A DNA stretch of 45,133 bases, from assembly GCA_032358255.1 (NCBI GenBank), contig JAULBX010026641.1, positions 1 through 45,133 of the forward strand, read 5' to 3'. The notes beneath the pieces were generated by a model that was not told the origin of the DNA, did not search any database, and saw only the letters and a list, made by a program, of their open reading frames with translations. The stretch comes from Heterotrichella gracilis (lineage: Eukaryota; Sar; Xanthophyceae; Tribonematales; Xanthonemataceae). Positions 33,601-43,600 of this stretch are shown one piece after another. A program made the translations under genes and the position numbers. Each line of letters opens with the position of its first letter. Positions within the stretch are counted from its first letter, which is position 1.

Positions 33601-35714
33601 ACAAGCTGGAGGGGAGCGGGGCAACACGTACGTACACACACACACCACGCCATTGCCACCTGCCAATTGCCCTGGCACAACTCTGCACCACTAGGGCAGC
33701 GCTCGGGTTTGTGTGTGCTGCAGTGCATGCGATGCACATTTTGTCCACGTGGCGAAGCGCTCACCATGCCCCTACCCCCTGCCGCCACTGCTGCCTCCCC
33801 CTGCCGTGCATGAGGCACATGCATACGGCCTGCCCCCCCGATGACGTTCGCCAGGATATGCATGCACCCCCCGGCGCCATTCCACGGCACACATGCATGC
33901 ATGCAGGAGCACCCTCCCCCGCACACCTAGCACCCACACATTACCCATCTCCCCCCTCCCTTTGCCGCAGTCCCCTCCCTGTCCCTGCTCGTGGACCGCA
34001 TCTGCTCCCTTGGCTACTACACAGTGGTGCCGGACCTGCGCCCACCACCACCACCACAGCACCAGCCACCACCACAACACCAGCCACTACTCCCACCGCA
34101 CCACCAGCCGGAGGAGGAGCCGCAGCCACAGGCGCCACCCGCACACGCCCACTTCCCCACCATCCAGCAGAGTGGGTCATTTGACGGGGTGGTGCCGCTG
34201 CCCCTGTTCCCTCCCCAGGTGTGCTGCCCCTCCCCCTGTCCCATCAGTTACAGTTACATGCATGCCAGCAAAACAGCCAGAGTAGCAGTCAGTCGTGCAC
34301 ATGCGGCGCCAAGCAGCTCTTTCCTGGCACTGTTTGTACCACCTCCTGATCCTACGCGACTGTCTGCTATACACCCTCCTAAGGCCCATAACCTGCACCC
34401 AAGCCCATGCACCTCCTCCCTTGACTGGCCAACTGGCACATGCGCAATCCACCGCCATCACCGCCGTGCACAAGCACACGCACACCACCCGCTCACCACC
34501 TGCAGAAGCGGGAGGTTCATCACCTCTCTACTGACAGCAACGCACCCCTGCGCCACTCACCCGCTCACTCCCCCCGCAGGTCCAGCTTCCCCCCGCCGCA
34601 GCCTTGGCAGGTGCGGTGAGTGAGGCTGCGCCTCCCCCACCCCTCACCGCACCCACATCTGACCTCCCACATGGCACCCTGCCCGCACAGCCACAGCACC
34701 AGCACCCACACCAGCAGCAGCAGCACGGGTACTACCCCCCCTTCCCCAACACCTTTGTTCCCCTGGGGCCAAATGCGCCACTGCCGCCAGTGACAGGTGG
34801 GTGGGTGGGGGGTGGGTTCACCTGCGATGTGGTGGGTGCAGGGCTGTTGAGTAGAGGTCATACCGGGGCTGGGTAACCTCCCAAATGGGGTGGTTGGCCA
34901 CTAGACCCCTGCTGAGTGGCTGTATTGAGTGTGCGCTGGGGGTCAAAGGGGAGGGACCGCTCGGGGTCAATGGGGACGGAATCTCAAAAGCAAGTGGTGA
35001 AAGAGGGTTTTTTGTCTAGGCCATTATGGCCTTTTGTGTTATTGTGGACGGAGGAAACTTGTCTGACAATCCTTTCTGGAGTTCATGTCGAGTCGCATGC
35101 GCCCACAGTTGCCTGAGGGCTCATGCACCACACCTTGGCACCTTCCACCCACTTTCCCCTGAGATCCACCCTCCATCCCATCCTGCAGGTGGCTGGCCTG
35201 ACGCCGTGGCCCCACTGGGGTACGGCTACGGGCACGAAACAGGGGTTGAGGCAGAGGGGGGCGGGGAGGGGGCCACACACCACGATTTCGGCAATGGTGT
35301 TCACCACGAGTACGGCAGTGGAGGGCGGGGACCGGGCGGCTATTCCAGGTAGGGTGCCAAGGATGGCATTTATGTGGGATGGGAGCTGCCCAGTGTGTAT
35401 GTGCCATATGCATGTCGGATGGGGTGGGAAGCAGAGAGGGCCTCAGCCTGACACTGGACATGGATATAAGTGCATGGGTCTGAGCTGCATCCCCGACACC
35501 CACACATAAGCTGGCACATGTGATTTGCTTGATGCATCACCCACCGCAATCCATCCTCCGCAGGGGCCGTGGCGCCCCCCGGGGTCGCACCACCCCTGGA
35601 GGCCGCCGTGGTGGGTACTTTCCCCCCCATCGTGGAGGCAGGGGGCCCCCACGGGGCGGGCGTGGGCGCAGCAACGTGCCACCGCCACCACCCAACGTGC
35701 CGCTCCAGATCTAG
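30631..35714 (+). CDS. Caprin-like coiled-coil protein with C-terminal RGG box
   Basis: Ten phase-consistent exons: 30631-30771, 31822-32067, 32598-32675, 33064-33159, 33310-33402, 33546-33627, 33971-34218, 34580-34796, 35189-35348, 35564-35714, giving 503 residues. Residues 1-75 (VQKRLRAAKKKLARIE, GKALNADQEEVLKGK, VIDELERLLPLV) resemble the N-terminal helical region of caprin-type proteins, including their uncharacterised plant relatives. Next come a poly-Ala/acidic stretch (about 78-129), a helical middle (about 130-270) and a Pro/Gln/His-rich region with PPPPQ and QHQ runs (about 270-400). The C-terminus is an RGG box (about 455-492: RGRGAPRGR, RRGGYFPPHRGG, RGGRGR). Caprins and RGG proteins bind RNA and join ribonucleoprotein granules; an mRNA-handling role in the cytoplasm is inference. 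The start is the first ATG in the coding exon, and the 1-kb first intron follows it. The alternative reading is a generic plant/algal RGG protein not orthologous to caprin. Confidence 0.75.
31717..31730. repeat. Palindrome ACCCT-AGCC-AGGGT
   Basis: It has 5-bp perfect arms in the first intron of the caprin-like gene. It is a looser member of the ACCCTA/TAGGGT set. Confidence 0.55.
32200..32265. repeat. 21-bp inverted repeat in intron
   Basis: The arms 32200-32220 and 32245-32265 are complementary at 19 of 21 positions, with a 24-base loop. They read TGCATCTCCAACTGCATCCC(C) against the complement of GTGGATGCAGTTGGGGATGC(A). This sits in the second intron of the caprin-like gene, so a transcribed hairpin is expected. 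The flanks repeat CATCCACGCAC and GGGGATGCA motifs. Confidence 0.7.
34258..34352 (-). mobile_element. LINE 3'-tail fragment (copy C)
   Basis: Read on the minus strand, it gives GGTGGTACAAACAGTGCCAG, GAAAGAGCTGCTTGGCGCCG and then CTGACTGCTACTCTGGCTG. This matches copies A and B, and translates to RRWYKQCQERAAWRRM. It lies in the seventh intron of the caprin-like gene, antisense to it. Confidence 0.7.
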
Positions 35715-36202
35715 CGCACCCCACTGAGAACACCACGACTGGAATGTGAGCTTGCATGGGTGCTTGGCGCGTCCATTCCACGAGCTATAATATGGCTAGG
35801 GAGTGATGGGGGCTAGGCAGCGGGAATACAACCTTGCCAATCCAGTTGGTCCAGGACCCTAATTGGAAGCCTGTGTGAACAGCGTGGCGTGCAGTGAACA
35901 CCATCTACGGCGTTGGAGATGGTACAAGGTGGAAATAAAATTCACAATAAACCACGGTGTTGTGACGCGTGGAACTAACCAGTTGTGCAATGGACCAATT
36001 GTCCAAATTGGATGCCATTTGATCAATTGTCCATTGGCCTTTGAGTCGGGGCATCTAGCTGTATCTTCCAACTGCGCACGTCGTATAAAGTGTCTCACAG
36101 CCTGTGCTATCTGCTGGCTTTGATCCGGCAGTGGGGACCTAGCCATCTATCACCAGGAGCACCACCTCAACTGCACGTGCTATTTTAAAAGCGCGGGAAA
36201 GT

Positions 36203-36700
36203 ATGCATGCACACATGACCCCACGATATACAGACAACGCTCGTAACAGACAAGTCGCAACCTGGTATACACACCAGTACGTAAAGCACGTTGTCCTAAC
36301 AACAGCCTGTGCCATACCCCAACGCCGCTGGCTCATCCGCGTAGGCGAGGCCTTCACAATATTCCCTGTTGGACAACGTTATGCAACGTTATGGCGCGCC
36401 AACAACGTTCTGCGCACCCATAGTACAACAGTTGTAACTGCCCAAGGCACAGTAACACTGGAACCTGTATATGGATTAAAAGCTCTTCGTCTTGGAAATA
36501 GGCCTCAGAGATACACTATAGAACCGTTTACGAGTTGGGTCCCCACCATCAGTACAGTTGGCCTCACAAAATGCACTCGCCTGCTCGCCCTCCTCTGCAG
36601 AGGTGAAATGCAACGTAAACGTTGTTGCTTACCCTCTGCCAAAGCGCTGTTCTTACTTGACAATCTCTGCCTTGGTCTACACCCTCTGCCTTGGTGGTGA
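36203..36700 (+). CDS. Unrecognised 165-residue open frame
   Basis: Starts at ATG 36203 and ends at TGA 36698-36700, uninterrupted. The product is basic and looks like folded protein, for example PQRRWLIRVGEAFTIFPVG and GTVTLEPVYGLKALRLG. Unlike the surrounding genes there is no sign of introns and the base composition is more balanced, which suggests a mobile-element or otherwise transferred origin. From about residue 130 (after a CTCTGCAG acceptor-like sequence near 36601) another frame also stays open, so the C-terminus is uncertain. I cannot assign a family. Confidence 0.35.
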   Translation: MHAHMTPRYTDNARNRQVATWYTHQYVKHVVLTTACAIPQRRWLIRVGEAFTIFPVGQRYATLWRANNVLRTHSTTVVTAQGTVTLEPVYGLKALRLGNRPQRYTIEPFTSWVPTISTVGLTKCTRLLALLCRGEMQRKRCCLPSAKALFLLDNLCLGLHPLPWW

Positions 36701-37053
36701 CTGGGGGAAACTTCCCTGCTACTCCGTTACTGGGTTGCCCGGTTTGGCCTCGGTGTAGGTGGGGCGACACACTCGGTGAGCATCTGGCGACCAACCTCGA
36801 TGGTGCTTTTAAGGCCAGCCTGAACACAATCAGGGACAAACGAATCCAAAGGCAAAAGGTAGGGAGGGTAGATCAAACCTGGGCGGAGGTGACATGGGGC
36901 TTTGGGTCCATACCAGACAACCTGCCACCCCATGCCCCATACCACTCCTACGGGCCACGCAAAACCCGCATAGTTACCACCACGCCACTTGCAACTCTGC
37001 CACTGAATGAAACTCCAGCTTTTGCTGCCTTGCTCAAAGAGTCCCAGGGTTAG
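36691..37053 (+). CDS. Unrecognised open frame following the 36.2-kb frame
   Basis: The frame is open to TAG at 37051-37053. Residues from about 35 onward look protein-like: LNTIRDKRIQRQKVGRVDQTW, then WGFGSIPDNLPPHAPYHSYG and a C-terminus ATLPLNETPAFAALLKESQG. It overlaps the end of the 36203-36700 frame in a different phase, so the two could be one protein split by an intron or frameshift. The minus strand is also open here, which lowers confidence. No family is recognised. Confidence 0.3.
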   Translation: MVVTGGNFPATPLLGCPVWPRCRWGDTLGEHLATNLDGAFKASLNTIRDKRIQRQKVGRVDQTWAEVTWGFGSIPDNLPPHAPYHSYGPRKTRIVTTTPLATLPLNETPAFAALLKESQG

Positions 37054-37661
37054 CGGGTGAGTGCATGTGGTGCCATGCGCAACGAGGGGTAGGCATACCT
37101 CCGACTTTTCTCCGACACCAACCGATAGCACGCGGCACAGCCACAACGTGTGTATCCTCTTGCTTCTATTCCGGGGTTTACTTTCGCACCTGAGTCTTCA
37201 CGCATCAATACGAGCGGCGCTAGGCCTGAGGTACCGGTATTGCATGCACATCCAGTGCCGCGGCATGGGGGCACTGGTGCCGCTGCATTGGGGTCTGGTG
37301 GGTGCTGCACAAGGTTCGCCTGACCCTCAGACCACTGGTCTGCAACCACTCCTTTGCAATAGGTTGCCCCGGGTCTGGTACTGCTGCTCCCTAAGCAGCA
37401 TCCGGTTCTATTGGGCGTGGTGGTGAGGGAGACGGTCTGACCTCTACCCTTGCTGTGCCCTTGAGTGGCCTCAGAGCGTTGCAAGACTCGCACACCAACT
37501 GCTATACGTGAGCTGGGTTATAACGGAACCTTGCCTACTTTTTTTGCAGTGAGCAACTTTGCAAACACAGCTCAGCTCTCTGGAGAGGGCTCTCTAGACC
37601 TGCTGGGAGGGCTCGCTTATCCCAGGCCTGGAATATGGGCAGTGAGAGGTGAAGCTGCGGG

Positions 37662-40600
37662 ATGCTGCTGGAAGTACTGTCTCAGCTGCCAGAATATGTG
37701 CACAGAGCAAACGACGCGCTAGAGGTGCGCCCCCCCCAACCCCAAACCGCCAAAGGTTCACAGTGCGCACATTAACGCATGTTTCCAAGTTGATATATCA
37801 CCCTCCACACACACCAACTGCCATATGTACCGAGAAATGTACAGATATAGCCCTTGTGAAGGGTTTACTCTTGATCTTCGCTGCCCCACCCCCCCACCCC
37901 AAGCACCTTGCACAAGCCTCTCAAGCACCCCTTGGTACAGGCGCTGCTGCTTTGGTTCCTCCTGGTGGGAGCGGCAGTGGCGCTGCTATGCCGACAGCCA
38001 AAGGGCCAAGAAGAGGACACAAGTGAGAGGGGGGTAAAGGCAGGTGAGTGTATATCTGCAAATGGTGTCTGCACCACAAACAGGGGCCCTCAGTAGGGTC
38101 TTGGAAGGGCCTTGGCACTGGTGCCGGCCGGTGCTGGATTGCAAATGGAAAGGCGAGCATGGTGTCATCAGCTTTGCCACTCAAGTAGGCTACCATACCG
38201 CATACGCCACGTGTTGATGAGCTTTGCCAGGAGCCTTGCTAGGTTTCCCAACCACCATTACCGGCGCATATGCCCAACCTGCAGCACCTCGCAATGCCCC
38301 AACCTACCATGCAAGATGCACCAACAATGGGGCGCATAGCCCCACCCACCCTACCCACTTAACCTCTATCTGCGCATTGCATAAATCATGGCCTGGACGA
38401 TGGATGGACTACCCACCCTCGCTGTTCGCACATGCCCGTGCATTGCAACACCCATCCGCCGCCCACTCCCTCCCAACCTCCACCACCCTACCCTGCAGCC
38501 CCCACCCGCGCTACCTGGTTTGAGGCACCCTACGACTCCTTCACCAGCCACTTGGGAGTAAACAAGGGTTCCAGCTCCACTCTCACCACCCCCACCACGT
38601 CTCTGGATGTACCCTTAGGGTTATGGGGACCCAGGGACACCCAAGGGGAGTTTTCCAAGCGGGGTAGTGTGGGGAGGACGCTGTCTGGGGGGAGGGTGGC
38701 ATCACATGCAGCAGGAGGGCCCGGGGCATCAACGCAGAGGAATGTGGAGAGTGTTGGGGAGAGTGGCGCGCCCACACCCGCCCCACGGGCAGCGTGTGAG
38801 GGTGAGGCAGGGATGTTGATGACTGCTCCGGGGCATATCAGTGGGGAGGCTGGTGTGGGTGGGGAAGAGCTGGAGGCTTTCCCGCGCACACAGTCCGCCC
38901 TTACGCGCTCGCTCAACATGGTGGGTGGGGGTGGGGGCTTTTGGGGGAGGGGCACAAAGGGGTGAAGGCGATTGGTGGGATGCTACATGTGCCACTGGCT
39001 TGTCATATGTGCTTGCTGGTGACGATGTGCATTTGGTAAGATTTGATTATGCTCTGTGCTATGGTTTGACTGTGGTTTGACCATGGTTCTGGTTTGGCAT
39101 TTGGGTTTTCATATACTGGTGTGTGCTGCCATGTGCTGTGCAATCCTCCTCGTCCTTGCAGCCTGCCCTGCCCGCATGTGAATTGCCGCTGAACCCTTTC
39201 TGCCCCCCCTGCCGCAGCTGACCACCAGCATGGGCGTGGACCATAGCGTGATCCAGCCCGAAGCAATTGAGTGGGACACCAACCCTGATGGGAGCCAGGT
39301 GCAGCTGGGGTGCGGAGCATACGGGAAGGTAAGCAAACCCTACCGTAGGGTAAACCCTGGAATCCTCAACCCCCTACGAATATTTGTAGCACATCAAGTG
39401 AGGTGGAGGAGGGTTGTTGCGCACCCAGAAAGCTCAAGGTTGGAGACATCCAGCATCATATCCACCACCACCACCCTGGATATGTAGTCATGGTAGTGGG
39501 TCCTTCAGATCCCAGGTGGTGGGGTCCACCTCGTCCTTCACCTGGTACGTACTGGGGTGTGCCTCTGTGCCTTGTGTGCACTGCCTGTTCCCATGCTCCT
39601 GCATTTGCAAGTGTGATATGATGTCACATAATATCACATGCACGCCAAGTATAACATAAACCCCCTGTGCAGGTTATCCGCGCCATCTACTGCGGCACGC
39701 TGCCTGTGGCCGTGAAGGTGATGCTTGCGCGCGATCCGCAGGCTCTGGCCGCATTCATGAGGGAGATCACGCTGATGAGACACCTGCACTGCCCGCACAT
39801 AGTCCAGGTGAGGATCCCTGGGGGTTCCTGGGTGGACGCTGGTCGTGCCCATTGTGCATTTACATGTTTATTGTATAATATATTATTGTTCATTGTCTTA
39901 TTTTAAATCAAGCTATTAATGTATCTACTGTGCCCCAGCCCACAAACCCTCCATGTGATCACCTTCCCCCGCACACTATAAACGGTGTGAAACTCCCTGA
40001 ACTATCCAAATGACCGGTTCTTCACACACATGTAAACGTCACTCATCCGTCCCCCACAGTTCATTGGCGCTGGGCTGACCCACCAAGGGGAGCTGATGCT
40101 GGTGACCGAGCTGATGGGGGGCGGGGACCTGCGCGCAGCCATCGACGCGGGGAGAATGCGGTGGGCGAACTCACGGTGAGTGGCTGGGCACAGGTGCCAC
40201 ACACAATCAAATAAGAGCTGATATAGATAGATATATTGATGCCTGCAACGACCTTGTCCCCGTATGTCCATCATTGCTCCACCTATCTGATATTCAGTGG
40301 GCCAACGCCTGCCCTTTCCCTTTTCCTGGGCCTGCACTCCATATTACAGGCCAATGAAAGCAAGCAGCAGGCCATTTATCAATATCTGCACCTCAGCCCT
40401 CATGCCCCACCTCCTTGCCCTCACCCCGCCCCCTCTCCCGCCTCATTTCCCACAGCGGCAAGCGCGCCGCCCTGGACGTTGCCCTTGGCCTTCACTTCCT
40501 TCACGCGCGCCGGATTGTGCATTTTGACATCAAGTCCGGCAACGTGCTGCTGACAGGAGTGGGGTCGGCAAAGATTGCTGACCTGGGGCTGGCAAAGGTG

Positions 40601-43600
40601 AGGGGGAACCCTAGAACCCTAAACAAACAGTAAGCCTTGTGCATATCCTGGCCGCCAGTAAGTCAAGTAGTATATAGTGTGAGAATCAGAGGTTGTGTGT
40701 TGCTCTGGCCATTCCATATTGTACCACTGCTTACTCCACCCTTGTTGCGCGCATCCTGCTGACCGCCCCAACACCCACGCACTTGGCCCCCACCCACACA
40801 GGCGCAGCTGTCCAGTGATAGCGGCTCCTTCATCCCTGGCACCTACAGCTACGCCGCCCCCGAGGTGCTGCAGGGGGGGCAGGTTGACGAGCGTGTGGAC
40901 ATCTACGCGTATGGCATAGTGCTGTGGGAGCTGGTCACGGGGGAGGTGCCGGGCACAAGGGGGGGGCTGCGGCCCATAAGGTGGGGGTGGAAGGCAGAAC
41001 CCTAGGGAGTGGTGGGTATGGCTGTGGGGGCAGGGGGCATGTATTCCACTACCTGAGATGTTTACCTACCTATGTGTCAAACCCTAGATCAGGGTTTGTG
41101 TGCGGCGGTCGGTCCCAAGGCCACCGCCTTCCCTGCCTTCCGCCATCTGCCACCTGCTGGCCGTGTGTTTGCAGATGGCTCACCACCTGCAAGCCACGTG
41201 CATGTGCATGTGCATGGCCATGGGCCACCACAGGCAAGCTACTGCAGTGGGCAGCAGCGCAGCATGGCAGCCATAGAAAATAGGCCAGATCCGCCAGATT
41301 CCCACCCTGTGTTGGACAGCCCAACATGGGGTAAGGGCAGCCGCACCACCACATCCCCTGCGCACGCGCACACACACACACGCACACGATTGCACTCTAT
41401 GCCACCCACAACACAAACCCAAATTACCCTAGGGTTCCCGAAGAGTGCGATGCTGTCATCGCTGAGCTCACCGCGCGCTGCACCGCCGCACACCCGAAAA
41501 ATCGCCCCGCTGCCAAGGAGATTGTGGACACACTCAAACCCTATCTGCGCCAGGTGAGAAACCCCTAGGTCAAACCCCAAGGACGTGGTGAGCACCGTCA
41601 TCCCTGCCTGCGCCAAGTGTGCATGTGTGTATGGAAAGCACCCTGCAACCCTACACTGCCAATGCTCAAACCAGGAGACATTAGGCGCATGGTTTGGGTG
41701 CCAGCAATGCACCCACTCACACACTCACTATGGCGGGAGTGTGTGCCCTCACCACATGTGTACACTCATAGGGTGCTGTATGCTCTCACTTCGCCTCATC
41801 TTGTTCATTGATTGCCCCTTCTTTCCCGCAGGACACCCTCCGTCGGCGCAGCATCAAGGGTTCCAGCCAGGCAAGCATGGGGGGCCGGGGGCGCGGGTAC
41901 GGTCGGAGTGTGAGTGTGGACGGCGGATTGGCCAAGGGGAAGGCAGGTGAGGGGAGGGCGCAAGGGGGTAGGGGCCACAGGTACATGTGCATGTAGCAGC
42001 CTCCTGGCAGTGCATGTATTGGGGGTGCGTGCACGGGCATGGATGGAATGTGCAGGTACTCACATGTGCACAATGTTGAGTGTACACTGCGCATCTCAAA
42101 TCCTGTCTAGAAATATAAGAGGTCGTGATCACAATATTTTGACAGTATTTTGTATTGGTTGCAAATAAATTATGTGGCGTTATTACTAGTTAGTTGGTGC
42201 TTGGCATAAAAACTTTTCTTGTGATCGTAATTGTAGCTCCAATTACCCTAAGGTAGGGTGATTATGACCTGCTGGTTTCTACATGCATGCACATGAATAT
42301 GGAGCCCTCCACTCCATATTCCCCCATAGCACCACCCTCCACTTGCAGGCCAATCTGAGTGCACCTTGGTCTCAGCGGTGCACTTGTGGCGCAACTCAGA
42401 GGCAGCGCTGCAGGGACAAGGGGGCAGCACAGATGTGGAAGATTTAGGGGTAGAGCCACAACAATTATCCGCCAAACTGCCCCTCGCGACTGCGCACCTG
42501 CCCTTCATCACCAGTGATGGCAAACCCCCAACTACCACCAGTGCCGCGAGTATGGTCCCCAATCCTCGGCCACTCGCTAGCAGAGCCAGATCTGGCCGCA
42601 ATATTGTCTCGCCGTTTGGATCCCCTAGGTCACCGATGCCAGTGCCGACAACCACAGAGGAGGCAGGTCCGTCTCCTGAGAGGCAGGGTATGACCTCAGG
42701 CTCTGCGCCCGGGGCATGCCCAATGACGTTTGCCTGCCCCACTCACACGCCCACCTCCCCAGAAGGTACGGTCATCCAAAATTTGTTGCATGGATTTTGT
42801 TTGTAGATGTTGATCCCAATTGATGAATCACAGTTGGCATCTGCAATGCCCACAAGTCATGGACAATTATCATCTGGCCCCTCAATGCCATCCAACCCAG
42901 TGTACCCTTCCGCCCGCAGCCCCCTCCACGGCCCCACACCCCATCCCACCCGACCCCCCTCCGGGTACCCCGCTCCTCAAGTGCCCCAGCCGCCGCGCCC
43001 TCCTCCAGCGCATGGGGGGCATTCGAGTGGCGGACGCCGTCATGACTAACTTCCTCGACCGCATGTTGGTGGACGACAGGGTCATGCGCTTCTTCGACGG
43101 CATGGATAGGCGCAAGTTTGCGTCCTACAAGGTGGGGAATGCCAAGCAGGCAGGCCATGCTGGGGCCGCGGAATTATGCATATGATGCATTGCATGCAAT
43201 TCATTTCAATTTGATACAAGTGTATAATGCATTGCAGCTAGCGCGTGGCATCGATGGATATCTTTGTGCTGCAGCTGTTTTGAGCATGTTATGTTTGCTG
43301 TCGGGGAAGTCTGGGATCAATCCACATTGCGGCATGCGACCAACGTGCTCGAGTGACCTACAACTGGTGGTAACAAATAGCAGCACTACTGTGTTAAATG
43401 GCGGGCAGGCAGCCGCTTCCCATTGTGACTGGATGCACCATGTAAGATCATGCAGCCACCCACCATGCACATTCTGGTACCACCATGCTCTATTCTGTCT
43501 GGGCAACCTCGTTACGTCCCTAACCGCGTCCCCGCCTGCAGTGCAACTGGATGCACTATGTGTTTGAGGGGCCCGGGCAGTACAGTGGTCCCGACCTGCC

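Larger units (their letters stand above)
35715..37661. other. Unassigned region between the caprin-like and kinase-globin genes
   Basis: This region has a lower GC content than its neighbours. It contains an imperfect inverted repeat at 35988-36036 (CAATGGACCAATTG against CAATTGTCCATTG), and two plus-strand open frames listed separately. A very good splice acceptor (CTACTTTTTTTGCAG) ends at about 37550, which hints at an upstream exon of the kinase-globin gene. The reading frame that follows it does not join the next exon cleanly, so I have not included it. Confidence 0.4.

Noticed and set aside
40609..41600. Telomeric repeat array
   Set aside because: Only isolated CCCTAAA-like units and palindromes are present, not a tandem array; they are reported as a dispersed motif instead.
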